Position numbers and translations under genes: made by a program
Source of the DNA: Lachnospiraceae bacterium
GTDB taxonomy: Bacteria > Bacillota > Clostridia > Lachnospirales > Lachnospiraceae
Length of the DNA: 64,000 nt
Direction: 5' to 3'
Assembly (NCBI GenBank): GCA_022792535.1
Contig: JAAWBG010000016.1
Coordinates: 19,854-83,853, forward strand
Shown here: positions 9,414 to 19,252 of the stretch, in pieces
Position numbering within the stretch: the first letter of the stretch is position 1
How the letters are laid out: the number at the start of each line of letters is the position of its first letter
Notes under the pieces: model-generated
What the model saw: only the letters and a program-made list of their open reading frames with translations
The model's database searches: none
What the model was told of the DNA's origin: nothing

Positions 9414-9437
9414 TTTATAGGATTCGGATGTCAAAAG
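9414..9437 (+). repeat. Remnant of branched repeat end (TTTATAGGATTCGGATGTCAAAAG)
   Basis: 21/24 nt identical to 49878-49901 (the 5' arm of the branched element); also directly follows a terminator. Confidence 0.5.
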
Positions 9438-9458
9438 TAAAGAGAAGGGAGCAAATTT

Positions 9459-11819
9459 ATGAAAGCAGTCCGAAAAATTTTTACACAAATAAGGGGTACA
9501 TTTAAGGAGCTTTACCAAAGATTTCAGAACTGCCGGCAGCAGAACTGGAAAGACACCACAGCGCTGCTCTACTGGTGTTCTGTTTTTTTGTCCAGTTTCA
9601 GTGTAGGATTGCTGGCGGGAAGTTTTATGCGTCCTGTCTGGATGGGGTTTCTGCTGGTATTTTTGCTGACCTTTCTGCTTACAGTGCTGGGACTTTGGAT
9701 CCTTGAAAAAGTTCTGAAATTGTTTTTGCGGAATGGAATTCGGGAAATGCTGGCCTTTTTGCTTCTGTTTTTCCTATGTGCAATGGTTATGACCACAGAT
9801 GTCTATGTATCTGGAATGGAGGCAATGATTCTGTCGGCCTTTGTGTTTAGTTTGCTGCTGGCGCTGTTTTTAAAAAGTCTCTGGGCAGTTTTACGTCACA
9901 AAGTACGGACAAAGACGATTTTTGTATCATTGGCTCTCACAGGGATTCCAGTACTGGCAGTTTTTGTGTTATGGATGGGATATGGTTTTCAGGACTCTTA
10001 TATAGAGCGATATCTGGCGTTGGAGCAGGAAAACAGCGGCGCTTCCAGGCAGGAGAACAGAGAGGGAGAAGAGGGGTTTTTGACAGAACAGGAGCAGACA
10101 GATTTTTTAAAGGAAATGGAAGAGGGGCCCTATACGGTGCTGACAGCATCCTATGGAACAGATAAAACGGATGATCTCAATTCTGGTACGGTGGATATCA
10201 GCAGATTTGCTCAGAATAAAGGGATTAATGGATATTTCAAGGAGAAATATCAGGGTTATCCCCTTACGGAAGTGCCTATGAAAGGAATGGTCTGGTATCC
10301 CAAAGAGGTTTCGGACTGTCCGGCGCTGTTTCTCATTCACGGAAATCATAGCTGGCTTGTGGATTCTTATCTGGGATATGAATATCTGGGAAACTATCTG
10401 GCCTCTCATGGATATGTGGTGATATCGGTGGATGAGAATGCCTGTAATGGACTTTCCGGGGAAAATGACGGACGGGCGGTTTTACTTTTGGAAAATATGA
10501 GACAGGTAGAAACTTATAACAGACAGAAAGGAAATCCTTTATATCAGAAAATTGATTATGATAACCTGGCTTTGGCAGGTCATTCCAGGGGAGGAGAGGC
10601 AGCTGCCGCGGCCTGTTTGTTTAATGACCTGGATTATTATCCCGACAATGGGAACTGGAGATTTCAGTATCATTTTTCCATCCAGTCTCTGATTGCCATT
10701 GCGCCTACCTGCGGGCAGTACGAGCCTTCAGATCGGAGTGTAAAGCTGCAGGATGTAAACTATTTGGCGCTTCATGGGGCAAATGACCAGGATGTCACCA
10801 CTTTTATGGGAATGGAACAGTATGAAAATATTTCTTTCAGCGGAGAGAAAGATTGTATCAAGACGTCCTTGTATGCAGCAGGGTGCAATCATGGGCAGTT
10901 TAATTCACTTTGGGGAAAATATGATATTATGGAACCCATGAATCGTATGCTGAATGTGGCAAATTTTCTGCCTCAGCAGGAGCAGCAGAAGATTGCAAAG
11001 ATATTTATCCGCTCTTTTCTGGATCAGACCTTAAACCAGAATACAAAGCCGATAGAAAAACAGGAAAAGTCTGCAGAACAGAGAAAGACGTCAGAGCAGG
11101 AAAAAACAGGAGAAATTACCAGGGATCTGCTGACGGACTGTAAAAAATACCAAAGTCTTCTGCCAAAAACTTTATATGTCCAGTCTTATGAGACCTCAGA
11201 TTTGTCCATATTGTGTGATTTTGAGGAAGATACGCGTCTGGAAACGGGAAGTTTAGAAGGCGTGAAAATCCGGGCTGATCATGTCCGCAGCTGGCGGGAG
11301 GAACAGATGGTATTTTCCACAGAGGAAGATAGAGGAAATTATGGGGCAGTATTGTCCTGGGAGCGGGTGAGAGAAGATGGGGAAGGTGAGAAGGAAAAAT
11401 CGGAAGAAAGGAAAAGCCAGGAAGGAGGACTTTCGGGAGAAATGGCAGAACTTTGTATTTCTCTGCCTAAACCACAGAGGAACATACAGTATCTGCAATT
11501 TGATCTGATGGATCTCAGAGAGGATTTTTCAGAGGAGGAGGTTTCGTTTCTGGAAGTGGAAGTCGGAGTGGCGGACAGCCATGGAAAGGAAGTCTGGCTG
11601 GAAGGAGACGTCTGTGAAAAAGTGTATCCGGCATTTCCAGTGCGGCTGAATAAACTGCAGTATTTGTGGAGGACAGCGGAATACAAACATCAGTTCCAGA
11701 CATTGTCAATTCCTATTTCAGAGTTTGAGGGGATTGGGCCAGAGGAGATCTCAGAGATCAGGCTGCGGTTTCCTCAGTCAGAAGGGAAGGCAGCGATTGA
11801 CAATATAGGGGTGCGATAG
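9459..11819 (+). CDS. Large membrane protein with alpha/beta-hydrolase domain
   Basis: N-terminal cluster of TM helices; hydrolase motifs LFLIHGNHSW and LAGHSRGGEAAA; long Glu-rich C-terminal region. Confidence 0.75.
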   Translation: MKAVRKIFTQIRGTFKELYQRFQNCRQQNWKDTTALLYWCSVFLSSFSVGLLAGSFMRPVWMGFLLVFLLTFLLTVLGLWILEKVLKLFLRNGIREMLAFLLLFFLCAMVMTTDVYVSGMEAMILSAFVFSLLLALFLKSLWAVLRHKVRTKTIFVSLALTGIPVLAVFVLWMGYGFQDSYIERYLALEQENSGASRQENREGEEGFLTEQEQTDFLKEMEEGPYTVLTASYGTDKTDDLNSGTVDISRFAQNKGINGYFKEKYQGYPLTEVPMKGMVWYPKEVSDCPALFLIHGNHSWLVDSYLGYEYLGNYLASHGYVVISVDENACNGLSGENDGRAVLLLENMRQVETYNRQKGNPLYQKIDYDNLALAGHSRGGEAAAAACLFNDLDYYPDNGNWRFQYHFSIQSLIAIAPTCGQYEPSDRSVKLQDVNYLALHGANDQDVTTFMGMEQYENISFSGEKDCIKTSLYAAGCNHGQFNSLWGKYDIMEPMNRMLNVANFLPQQEQQKIAKIFIRSFLDQTLNQNTKPIEKQEKSAEQRKTSEQEKTGEITRDLLTDCKKYQSLLPKTLYVQSYETSDLSILCDFEEDTRLETGSLEGVKIRADHVRSWREEQMVFSTEEDRGNYGAVLSWERVREDGEGEKEKSEERKSQEGGLSGEMAELCISLPKPQRNIQYLQFDLMDLREDFSEEEVSFLEVEVGVADSHGKEVWLEGDVCEKVYPAFPVRLNKLQYLWRTAEYKHQFQTLSIPISEFEGIGPEEISEIRLRFPQSEGKAAIDNIGVR

Positions 11820-11840
11820 AGACAAGGAGTAAACCAGGAT

Positions 11841-11850
11841 GGGGGGGGGG
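11841..11850 (+). repeat. Homopolymeric G10 tract
   Basis: Ten consecutive G directly after AT at 11839-11840, so the first G completes an ATG. Confidence 0.9.
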
Positions 11851-11896
11851 CGGAGACATCCAGGGATCATCAGAAACACAGAAATCAGGTGGAGAT

Positions 11897-12613
11897 ATGA
11901 AAGAATATATATTAATTGTGGAAGACGACAATGACATTAATCACATGCTTCAGGAACTATTAGATCAGCATGAATATGAGACGATCCAGGCCTATTCCGG
12001 CACAGAGGCTATGCTCTGTATGGAACGCTGGCAGCCGGAAGCTGTAATCTTAGATCTGATGCTGCCGGGAATGCCAGGGGAAGAGGTGCTCTGGGAAATC
12101 AAGAAAAAATATCCCCAGACAGGAGTGATCGTAGCTTCTGCGAAAGACGAAGTTCATACCAGAGTATCTTTGCTTCGGATGGGGGCAGATGACTATGTGG
12201 TAAAGCCCTTTGATACAGAAGAGCTGCTGGCAAGGCTGGAAGCTGTGTTAAGGCGCAGCAGAGGTCTGAAAAAGGCAGGGGGAGCAGAGAATATTCCAAA
12301 AGGCTGGAAACAGCAATGTCAATTAGAATACAAGGACCTCTGTGTGGACCGGGAAAATCTTCAGGTATGGGTAGGAGGCCGGGAAGCGGCCTTGACCAAA
12401 CGAGAATATCTGATTTTGGAGCTTTTGATGAGCAATCCAGGGAAGGTGTTTACCAAAAGCAATATTTATGAATCTGTCTGGAACGAAGAATTTTTGGGAG
12501 AGGATAATGCAGTTAATGTGCATATCAGCAACATCCGGCAGAAATTGGCCAAACTTCATCCAGAAGAAACTTATATCCAGACTGTATGGGGGATTGGTTT
12601 TAAGATGAAGTAA
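11897..12613 (+). CDS. OmpR-family response regulator
   Basis: REC domain (VEDDNDINHML, LDLMLPGM, KPF) and winged-helix C-terminus. Confidence 0.95.
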   Translation: MKEYILIVEDDNDINHMLQELLDQHEYETIQAYSGTEAMLCMERWQPEAVILDLMLPGMPGEEVLWEIKKKYPQTGVIVASAKDEVHTRVSLLRMGADDYVVKPFDTEELLARLEAVLRRSRGLKKAGGAENIPKGWKQQCQLEYKDLCVDRENLQVWVGGREAALTKREYLILELLMSNPGKVFTKSNIYESVWNEEFLGEDNAVNVHISNIRQKLAKLHPEETYIQTVWGIGFKMK

Positions 12614-12746
12614 AAACTTTATACTTTCTTTATACTTTTCCTAAAGTTTCTAAAAATTCTGCTGCTATACTGAATTTGAAAAGAAAAGCAGAGGCAGAAG
12701 AACAAATATCTGAGAGATAGAAGGCAAAAGTAACAGGAGGAAAGGT

Positions 12747-13658
12747 ATGGAATATGTATTAAAAACAGAAGGTCTTACGAAGCGATATGGAAAACATACC
12801 GTGGTGGATCATGTGAGTATGCATGTGAGAAAAGGCGATATTTACGGGTTTATTGGAAGAAATGGAGCTGGAAAGACTACTTTTATGCGGATGGCGGCAG
12901 GATTTGCAGCGCCGGATGAAGGGACGCAGGAGTTGTTTGGCTCTCAGGAATTGGAAAAACAGAGAGTGCGGATTGGAAGTCTGATTGAACAGCCAGGGGT
13001 GTACCGCAATATGACGGCCAGAGAAAACATAGAGGTTGTGCGCCGGAACTTGGGGATTACCTCTAAAACTGCAGTGGATGAGGTGCTGGAATTCGTTAAT
13101 TTATCTCATACAGATAAGAAAAAAGTGAAAAATTTTTCTATGGGTATGAAACAGCGGCTGGGAATTGCCATTGCTTTGTTCAGCAATCCAGATTTTTTGA
13201 TTTTGGATGAACCCATCAATGGACTGGACCCGGCCGGAATCAAAGAGATACGAGATCTTTTGCTAAAGCTCAACCGGGAGAAGCAGATCACAATTCTGAT
13301 CTCCAGTCATATTTTGGGAGAGCTGTCGAAGATTGCCACCAGGTATGGGATTATCCGGGATGGAGTTTTAGTGGAAGAGTTTGACAGAAAGGAACTGGAA
13401 CGCAGATGCAGGAAATGTCACAAATTGATTGTGGACGACGAAGAACGGACTGCGGCAGTTTTAGAAGAGAAGTGCGGGATTACGAATTATGATATACCTG
13501 AGACAGGAATCGTCCGGGTATTTGAAAATCTGGAGGATTCCTGGAAACTAAATCAAGAATTAATACAAAGCGGAATTCGATTGAAGGAAAGCTATCTGAC
13601 AGGACAGGATTTGGAAGGCTATTTTATGGATTTGCTGGGAGATGAGAAAAATGCGTAA
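12747..13658 (+). CDS. ABC transporter ATP-binding protein (bacitracin/lantibiotic-export type)
   Basis: Walker A GRNGAGKTT, signature FSMGMKQRLGIA, Walker B FLILDEP. Confidence 0.95.
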   Translation: MEYVLKTEGLTKRYGKHTVVDHVSMHVRKGDIYGFIGRNGAGKTTFMRMAAGFAAPDEGTQELFGSQELEKQRVRIGSLIEQPGVYRNMTARENIEVVRRNLGITSKTAVDEVLEFVNLSHTDKKKVKNFSMGMKQRLGIAIALFSNPDFLILDEPINGLDPAGIKEIRDLLLKLNREKQITILISSHILGELSKIATRYGIIRDGVLVEEFDRKELERRCRKCHKLIVDDEERTAAVLEEKCGITNYDIPETGIVRVFENLEDSWKLNQELIQSGIRLKESYLTGQDLEGYFMDLLGDEKNA

Positions 13659-14475
13659 TATGATAAGCGGAGAATTTTATAAACTGAGAAAAAGTAAATG
13701 TTTTTATGTATGTATTCTGACAGTGGCAGTTCTTGTGCTGCTTTTGTATGGTACTTTGGCTATGATTGACAAGATCAGAACAGGACAGCGGGAGAATGGA
13801 CAGAATGGTATTATAGTCACAGAAGAGGTGAAGAAAAGTGAAGAACCTTTTATGGATCAGATTGGGATTATGGGAGTGATCCAGGAAATGTTTTCCGGTC
13901 ATTTTCTGGATTTTGTTTTGGTAGTCTTTATCAGTATGTTTGTGATTCGGGAATATACAGATGGAGCAGTGAAGAACATTGTGGGAAAGGGATATTCCAG
14001 AGAAAAAATATTTTTCAGCAAATTATTGACAGTGCTGGCAGCCACAGTTATTTTATCTCTGATCACTGCAGCGGTGATCGTATTGCTGGGAATGATATTT
14101 ATGGGAAAAGAAGGATTGGAGGCATTGATCTGGAAAGATGTGATGATTTATCTTGGATTGCAGATTTTGTTTGCAATCGTTGTGACAAGTATCACGGTAT
14201 TGGTCAGTGAGTTATTCCGAAGTCTGGCGGCAGGAATCTCCATCAGTATGGGAATTGTGATCTTTTCCACATCCCTGACGGCAGCTTTAGATCTGCTGTT
14301 TCACAGACTGGGGTGGAAGCCTTCCCGCTACTGGATTCTGGATCTGCAGACGGAATGCCCGGTAGGAGATTTCAAAGGAGAATTTTTGACACGGGGAATT
14401 GCAGTATCCTTGATCTGGTTTGGCCTTGCAGTATTGGCGGGAACCATACATTTTAAAAGGGCGGATGTAAAATGA
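13642..14475 (+). CDS. ABC-2 type permease
   Basis: Multi-TM; overlaps the ATPase gene; FVIREYTDGAVKNIVGKGYSR typical of these permeases. Confidence 0.88.
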   Translation: MRKMRNMISGEFYKLRKSKCFYVCILTVAVLVLLLYGTLAMIDKIRTGQRENGQNGIIVTEEVKKSEEPFMDQIGIMGVIQEMFSGHFLDFVLVVFISMFVIREYTDGAVKNIVGKGYSREKIFFSKLLTVLAATVILSLITAAVIVLLGMIFMGKEGLEALIWKDVMIYLGLQILFAIVVTSITVLVSELFRSLAAGISISMGIVIFSTSLTAALDLLFHRLGWKPSRYWILDLQTECPVGDFKGEFLTRGIAVSLIWFGLAVLAGTIHFKRADVK

Positions 14476-15389
14476 TCTTGCGGGTAGTTATTTTTTTGTT
14501 AGCAATCGGGGCGGGCATTTTGTCCGTCCGTTTGTGGCGCTATGGAAAACAAATAAAACATATAGAAAGGCAGCTGCAGCTTTTGATTACGGAGGATACA
14601 AATTATCAGCTGACCTCTGCTGTCCCAGTTGGAAGGACGAATGAAGTCATCGCAGATTTTAATCAAATCTTGGAAAAATACCGTTTGGCGGGCCAGGAGC
14701 TGCAGCAGATTAACAGAAGTTATCGGGAGAGTATTACGGGAATCTCCCACGATATTCGTACTCCTTTGACTTCCATCAAAGGTTATGTGCAGATGGTAAG
14801 GGATCCAGGCATTTCTCAGGAAAAGAAGGAGGAGTATCTGGAAATCATAGAAGGCCGGCTGGTGGATTTGACCGAGATATTGGACCAGCTTTTTGAGTAT
14901 GCCAGAATTGAGGCCGGAGAACTGCAGCTAAAAACAGAAAAGTTAAATGCTGGCAATCTGTTTGCAGAGACCCTTTCGATGTTTTACGAAGATTTTGTAA
15001 AAAAGGGGTGTGATCCAGAGGTTAAAATTTCTGAGAAGCCTTGTTTTATTTGGGGAGACGCCCATGCATTTGTGCGGATTTTGGAAAATCTTATGAAAAA
15101 TGCTCTGGTTCATGGTACTGGTTTTTATGAATTTTTGATGTTTTCTGAACAGAGCTGGATTGTCATTCGTATTTCCAATGAGACAGAGACCATTGCCAGG
15201 AAAGATTTAGACCAGATCTTTGAGAGGTTCTATACCACAGATCAGTCAGGAAGCCGGAAGGGAACTGGATTGGGGCTTGCCATAGCCAGAGAATTTACGG
15301 AACAGATGGGCGGAGAGATACAGGCTTATTTTCAAGAAAAAAGATTTGCAGTGGAAGTACGGTTTCCAGCCTCCTTTTCATTCACATAA
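14472..15389 (+). CDS. Sensor histidine kinase
   Basis: H-box SITGISHDIRTPLTSIKGYVQM; G-boxes GTGLGLAIAREF. Confidence 0.95.
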   Translation: MILRVVIFLLAIGAGILSVRLWRYGKQIKHIERQLQLLITEDTNYQLTSAVPVGRTNEVIADFNQILEKYRLAGQELQQINRSYRESITGISHDIRTPLTSIKGYVQMVRDPGISQEKKEEYLEIIEGRLVDLTEILDQLFEYARIEAGELQLKTEKLNAGNLFAETLSMFYEDFVKKGCDPEVKISEKPCFIWGDAHAFVRILENLMKNALVHGTGFYEFLMFSEQSWIVIRISNETETIARKDLDQIFERFYTTDQSGSRKGTGLGLAIAREFTEQMGGEIQAYFQEKRFAVEVRFPASFSFT

Positions 15390-15490
15390 TTTTAAGACTT
15401 TTTATCACAAAATTTTATATTTTTTGGAACAAAGTCTGTTATAATATACCAGGAAATGATTTTGACATAAAGGAGGAACAGCAGGAACCA

Positions 15491-16126
15491 ATGACGAACG
15501 AGGAATATCATACGTTGATCCAGCCCTATGCAGATGCCAATGAGGTACTGCTTGCCCGGTTAAACGTATTAAAGCATAATCTATACAGCGAGTCTTCCGG
15601 TCAGCCTATCCACAATATTCAGAATCGGATTAAGAAAAAAGAAAGTATGGAAGAAAAGCTCAGAAAAAAAGAAAAAGATCCCACGGTGATGAATGCAAAA
15701 GACTATTTACAGGACATTGCAGGCGTCCGGGTGATCTGCTATTTTGTGGAAGATATTTATAATCTGGCGGATGCTTTGAAACGTCAGGCAGACCTGATTG
15801 TAATTCGGGAGTGCGACTATATTTCCAGTCCCAAGCCCAATGGATACCGAAGCTATCACATTATTGTGGGAATACCGGTGTATTGTCTGGATGGAATGGA
15901 ATATTTTCCGGTGGAAGTGCAATTCCGCACCATGTCTATGGATTTTTGGGCCAGCATGGAGCACCGGATTCTCTATAAAATGGAACGAGAAGACAGGGAG
16001 AAAATAGCGGCTGAGTTAAAGGAGTACGCAGAGCATCTGGTTCAGATCGAAGGCAGGTTTGGACAATATAACGATGGAAACAGTGTTTTAAAGAGAACAG
16101 AAGAGAAAGAAAATATAAGATCATAA
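15491..16126 (+). CDS. GTP pyrophosphokinase family (small alarmone synthetase-like)
   Basis: DIAGVRVICYFVEDIYNLAD, SSPKPNGYRSYHIIV, VEVQFRTMSMDFWASMEH: RelA/SpoT synthetase domain without HD/TGS. Confidence 0.9.
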   Translation: MTNEEYHTLIQPYADANEVLLARLNVLKHNLYSESSGQPIHNIQNRIKKKESMEEKLRKKEKDPTVMNAKDYLQDIAGVRVICYFVEDIYNLADALKRQADLIVIRECDYISSPKPNGYRSYHIIVGIPVYCLDGMEYFPVEVQFRTMSMDFWASMEHRILYKMEREDREKIAAELKEYAEHLVQIEGRFGQYNDGNSVLKRTEEKENIRS

Positions 16127-16275
16127 GCAGGAAAAGAACCCTTAGAAGCGGTGGTACATAGGTGGTTTTATTCAGGTGCGGCGCCCTTGTATTTCTGTCA
16201 CAGAAACAGTTGATTTCGCAGAAGGGATATGATATAATATCGCAAATTAGCAAAAATTGTTGCAAAGGAGAAGTC

Positions 16276-17364
16276 ATGGAAAGAAACACCTTATTAATTG
16301 TTGATGATGTGGATATAAATCGCGAAATGCTGAAGTTTATTTTTGAAGAGCAGTTTGAGATTTTAGAGGCTGGAGACGGCGATGAGGCAATTCAGATTCT
16401 GGAAGAAAACAGCGAAAAGATCGTACTTATGTTTCTGGATGTTATTATGCCTGGTAAGTCAGGGCTGGATGTGCTGGAATACATGGTGGAGCATAAATAT
16501 GTAGAATTCATTCCGGTGATCATTATCACAGGAGAGGCTTCTGTGGATACGGAGCTGAAAGCCTATGAATATGGTGCTTCTGATATTGTATACAAGCCTT
16601 TTACGCCGAAGGTAGTTATGCGGCGTACTATGAATATTATAGAATTGTTTTCTCACAGAATTGATATTGAGCAGAAACTGGAGAAGCGTACCAGACAGCT
16701 GCGTGAGAGCCGGGAGAAACTTAAGAGAAATAACGATTTTCTGGTAAACGCCCTCAGCTCTGTGGTAGAGTTTCGAAGTCTGGAATCGGGGGAACATATT
16801 CAGAGAGTAAAATATTACACAGGTGTGCTGTTGAAATATCTGGTGAAATTCTATCCGGAATACAAGCTGTCAGAGGAAGATGTAGAATTGATTGTAAATG
16901 CTTCCGCTCTTCACGATCTTGGCAAGATTGCCATTCCAGATAGTATTTTGTTAAAGCCGGGAAAACTTACAAATGATGAATTTGAGGAGATCAAGAAACA
17001 TACCATATATGGATGTGAACTTTTAGAGAACTTTAAACAGGAAGAAGACGATTTCTATCGTTATTGTTATGAAATCTGCCGCTACCATCACGAGCGGTAT
17101 GATGGCAAGGGATACCCTGATCAGCTGTCAGGAGAGGAGATTCCAATCTGGGCTCAGATTGTATCCATTGCAGACGTCTATGATGCTTTGGTCAGCAAAC
17201 GTGTCTATAAGGCGCCTTATGCAGTGACAGAAGCTGCAAGAATGATCTTTGATGGAGAATGCGGTACCTTCTCGCCGAAGATTTTGGATTGTTTTGGACT
17301 GGCAAAGGAAGATTTTTTCCAGGCGACTGAGACGAAATTGTCTTTTGCAGATGTAGACGGTTAA
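16276..17364 (+). CDS. Response regulator with HD-GYP domain
   Basis: REC domain (LLIVDDVDINREM) followed by HDLGKIAIPD and HHERYDGKGYPD. SD AAGGAG before ATG 16276. Confidence 0.93.
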   Translation: MERNTLLIVDDVDINREMLKFIFEEQFEILEAGDGDEAIQILEENSEKIVLMFLDVIMPGKSGLDVLEYMVEHKYVEFIPVIIITGEASVDTELKAYEYGASDIVYKPFTPKVVMRRTMNIIELFSHRIDIEQKLEKRTRQLRESREKLKRNNDFLVNALSSVVEFRSLESGEHIQRVKYYTGVLLKYLVKFYPEYKLSEEDVELIVNASALHDLGKIAIPDSILLKPGKLTNDEFEEIKKHTIYGCELLENFKQEEDDFYRYCYEICRYHHERYDGKGYPDQLSGEEIPIWAQIVSIADVYDALVSKRVYKAPYAVTEAARMIFDGECGTFSPKILDCFGLAKEDFFQATETKLSFADVDG

Positions 17365-17374
17365 GAAAATGATA

Positions 17375-17410
17375 TGCCTCCGGGAATGAAAAGTTTCCGG
17401 GGGTGTTTTT
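17375..17410 (+). terminator. Rho-independent terminator
   Basis: CCTCCGGGAATGAAAAGTTTCCGGGGGTGTTTTT. Confidence 0.7.
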
Positions 17411-17658
17411 AATTCTATAGGAAAGACCTTGTCACGGGAAAGCGTGAAAGCGCCTTTCCTATAGAATTAAAATATAGAAATGCGCACTCGTGCGAGTAGA
17501 AGATGTCACTACGTGACCGCACTCGGCGCAGCAAACCGTCCAAGTCCCTCAAGAATGAGGGGTTTAGGGAGTTGAAGCGGACTTGTCCGCTTTGTTCTCT
17601 TACTCTTATAGGAAAGACCTTGTCACGGGAAAGCGTGAAAGCGCCTTCCTATAAGATA
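17411..17658 (+). repeat. Dispersed structured intergenic repeat, copy 2, followed by a second 5' hairpin
   Basis: AATTCTATAGGAAA...TTTCCTATAGAATT (17411-17468); body to about 17597; second CTTATAGGAA...TTCCTATAAG hairpin 17604-17654. Confidence 0.9.
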
Positions 17659-17763
17659 AAAAAAGATACAGAACGCCAAAATCCAAGAATCAGCGAAATC
17701 TTGCCAAAAAGCCAAATATAGCATATAATAAAACAAGTATGCGTTTAGAAAAGAGGAAGAGCA

Positions 17764-19236
17764 ATGGAGAAGTTGAGAAATCTGTTGGAACGCCTGGATT
17801 ACAAGGTAATACAGGGGAATACAGAGATAGAAATCACAGAGCTTGTATATGATTCCAGAAAGGTGACAAAGGGCTGTCTTTTTGTATGTATCAAGGGGAC
17901 GGCAGTGGATGGTCACATCTATATTCAGGAAGCGGCAGAAAAAGGCGCCGCTGCAGTTATGGTGCAGGAGGAAGTGGAAGTTTTGGATCAGCTGACAGTG
18001 GTAAAAGTGGAGGATACCCGCTATGGTCTTGCACTGGCGTCGGCCGCCTGGTTCCATCATCCGGCGGAGAAACTGAAAGTGATCGGGGTCACCGGAACCA
18101 AGGGAAAGACTACTACCACTTATATGGTGAAGTCCATTTTAGAGCAGGCAGGTTATAAAGTAGGATTGATCGGAACCATTGAGGCGGTGATTGGGGATAA
18201 AGTGATCCCTGCCAACAATACCACCCCGGAATCTTATATTGTGCAGGATTATTTTCGCCAGATGGTGGAAGCAGGGTGCCAGTGTGTGGTGATGGAAGTA
18301 TCTTCTCAGGGATTGATGATGCACCGTACGGCAGGATTTCAGTTTGAGATCGGCATTTTTACTAATATTGAGCCGGATCATATCGGACCCAATGAACATG
18401 CTTCTTTTGAGGAGTATCTGGCATGTAAAGGACTGCTGTTTCGCCAGTGCCGGACAGGGATCATCAATATGGATGACGAGCACTGGAAACAGGTGATAGA
18501 AGGCCATACGTGTGAGATAGAGACGTTTGGATTTTCACCGGAGGCAGATCTTAGGGCGGCGGATACCAGGTTAGTGAAGCGTCCAGGTTATCTGGGAGTG
18601 TCTTATCGGGCAGAGGGAAGGACAGAAATGGAAGTGGAGATTGATGTGCCAGGTAAGTTCAGTGTATACAATTCTTTGACTGCCATAGCCATCTGCAGAC
18701 ATTTTCACGTGACGGAAGAAAATATGAAGCAGGCATTGAAGACAGCAAAGGTAAAGGGACGGATCGAGATGATTCCAGTGTCGGATCAATTTACCTTGAT
18801 GATTGATTACGCTCACAATGCCATGAGTCTGGAAAGCCTTCTAAGTACTTTGAAGGAATATGAACCAGAACGTCTGGTGTGTGTCTTTGGATGCGGCGGC
18901 AATCGTTCCAAGCTGCGTCGTTATGAGATGGGAGAGGTTTCCGGGAAGCTGGCAGATCTGACTATCATAACTTCTGATAATCCCAGATTTGAAGAACCTC
19001 AGGATATTATAGATGATATCAAACAAGGAATGGCCAAAACAAAGGGAGATTACGTGGAAATTCCAGACCGCAAGGAGGCCATTCGGTATGCGATAGAACA
19101 TGGTAAGGCGGGAGACGTCATTGTGCTTGCCGGAAAGGGCCATGAAGATTACCAGGAGATCAAAGGAAAAAAATACCCTATGGATGAGCGTGTGCTGATT
19201 CAGGAAGTTTTACAGGAACTGGCACAGGAAAGATAG
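17764..19236 (+). CDS. murE: UDP-N-acetylmuramoyl-tripeptide synthetase, probably meso-DAP-adding
   Basis: GVTGTKGKTTTTYM Mur ligase P-loop; DNPR motif in ITSDNPRFEEPQDI. Confidence 0.95.
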   Translation: MEKLRNLLERLDYKVIQGNTEIEITELVYDSRKVTKGCLFVCIKGTAVDGHIYIQEAAEKGAAAVMVQEEVEVLDQLTVVKVEDTRYGLALASAAWFHHPAEKLKVIGVTGTKGKTTTTYMVKSILEQAGYKVGLIGTIEAVIGDKVIPANNTTPESYIVQDYFRQMVEAGCQCVVMEVSSQGLMMHRTAGFQFEIGIFTNIEPDHIGPNEHASFEEYLACKGLLFRQCRTGIINMDDEHWKQVIEGHTCEIETFGFSPEADLRAADTRLVKRPGYLGVSYRAEGRTEMEVEIDVPGKFSVYNSLTAIAICRHFHVTEENMKQALKTAKVKGRIEMIPVSDQFTLMIDYAHNAMSLESLLSTLKEYEPERLVCVFGCGGNRSKLRRYEMGEVSGKLADLTIITSDNPRFEEPQDIIDDIKQGMAKTKGDYVEIPDRKEAIRYAIEHGKAGDVIVLAGKGHEDYQEIKGKKYPMDERVLIQEVLQELAQER

Positions 19237-19252
19237 AGCAGGTGAGGCAGAG

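Noticed and set aside
17503-17721. ORF MSLRDRTRRSKPSKSLKNEGFRELKRTCPLCS..., and similar ORFs at 31973-32176 and 52443-52634
   Set aside because: They are translations of the structured repeat (GFRELKRTCPLCS-type peptide). Differences between copies follow stem pairing, not codon positions, so they are probably not protein-coding.
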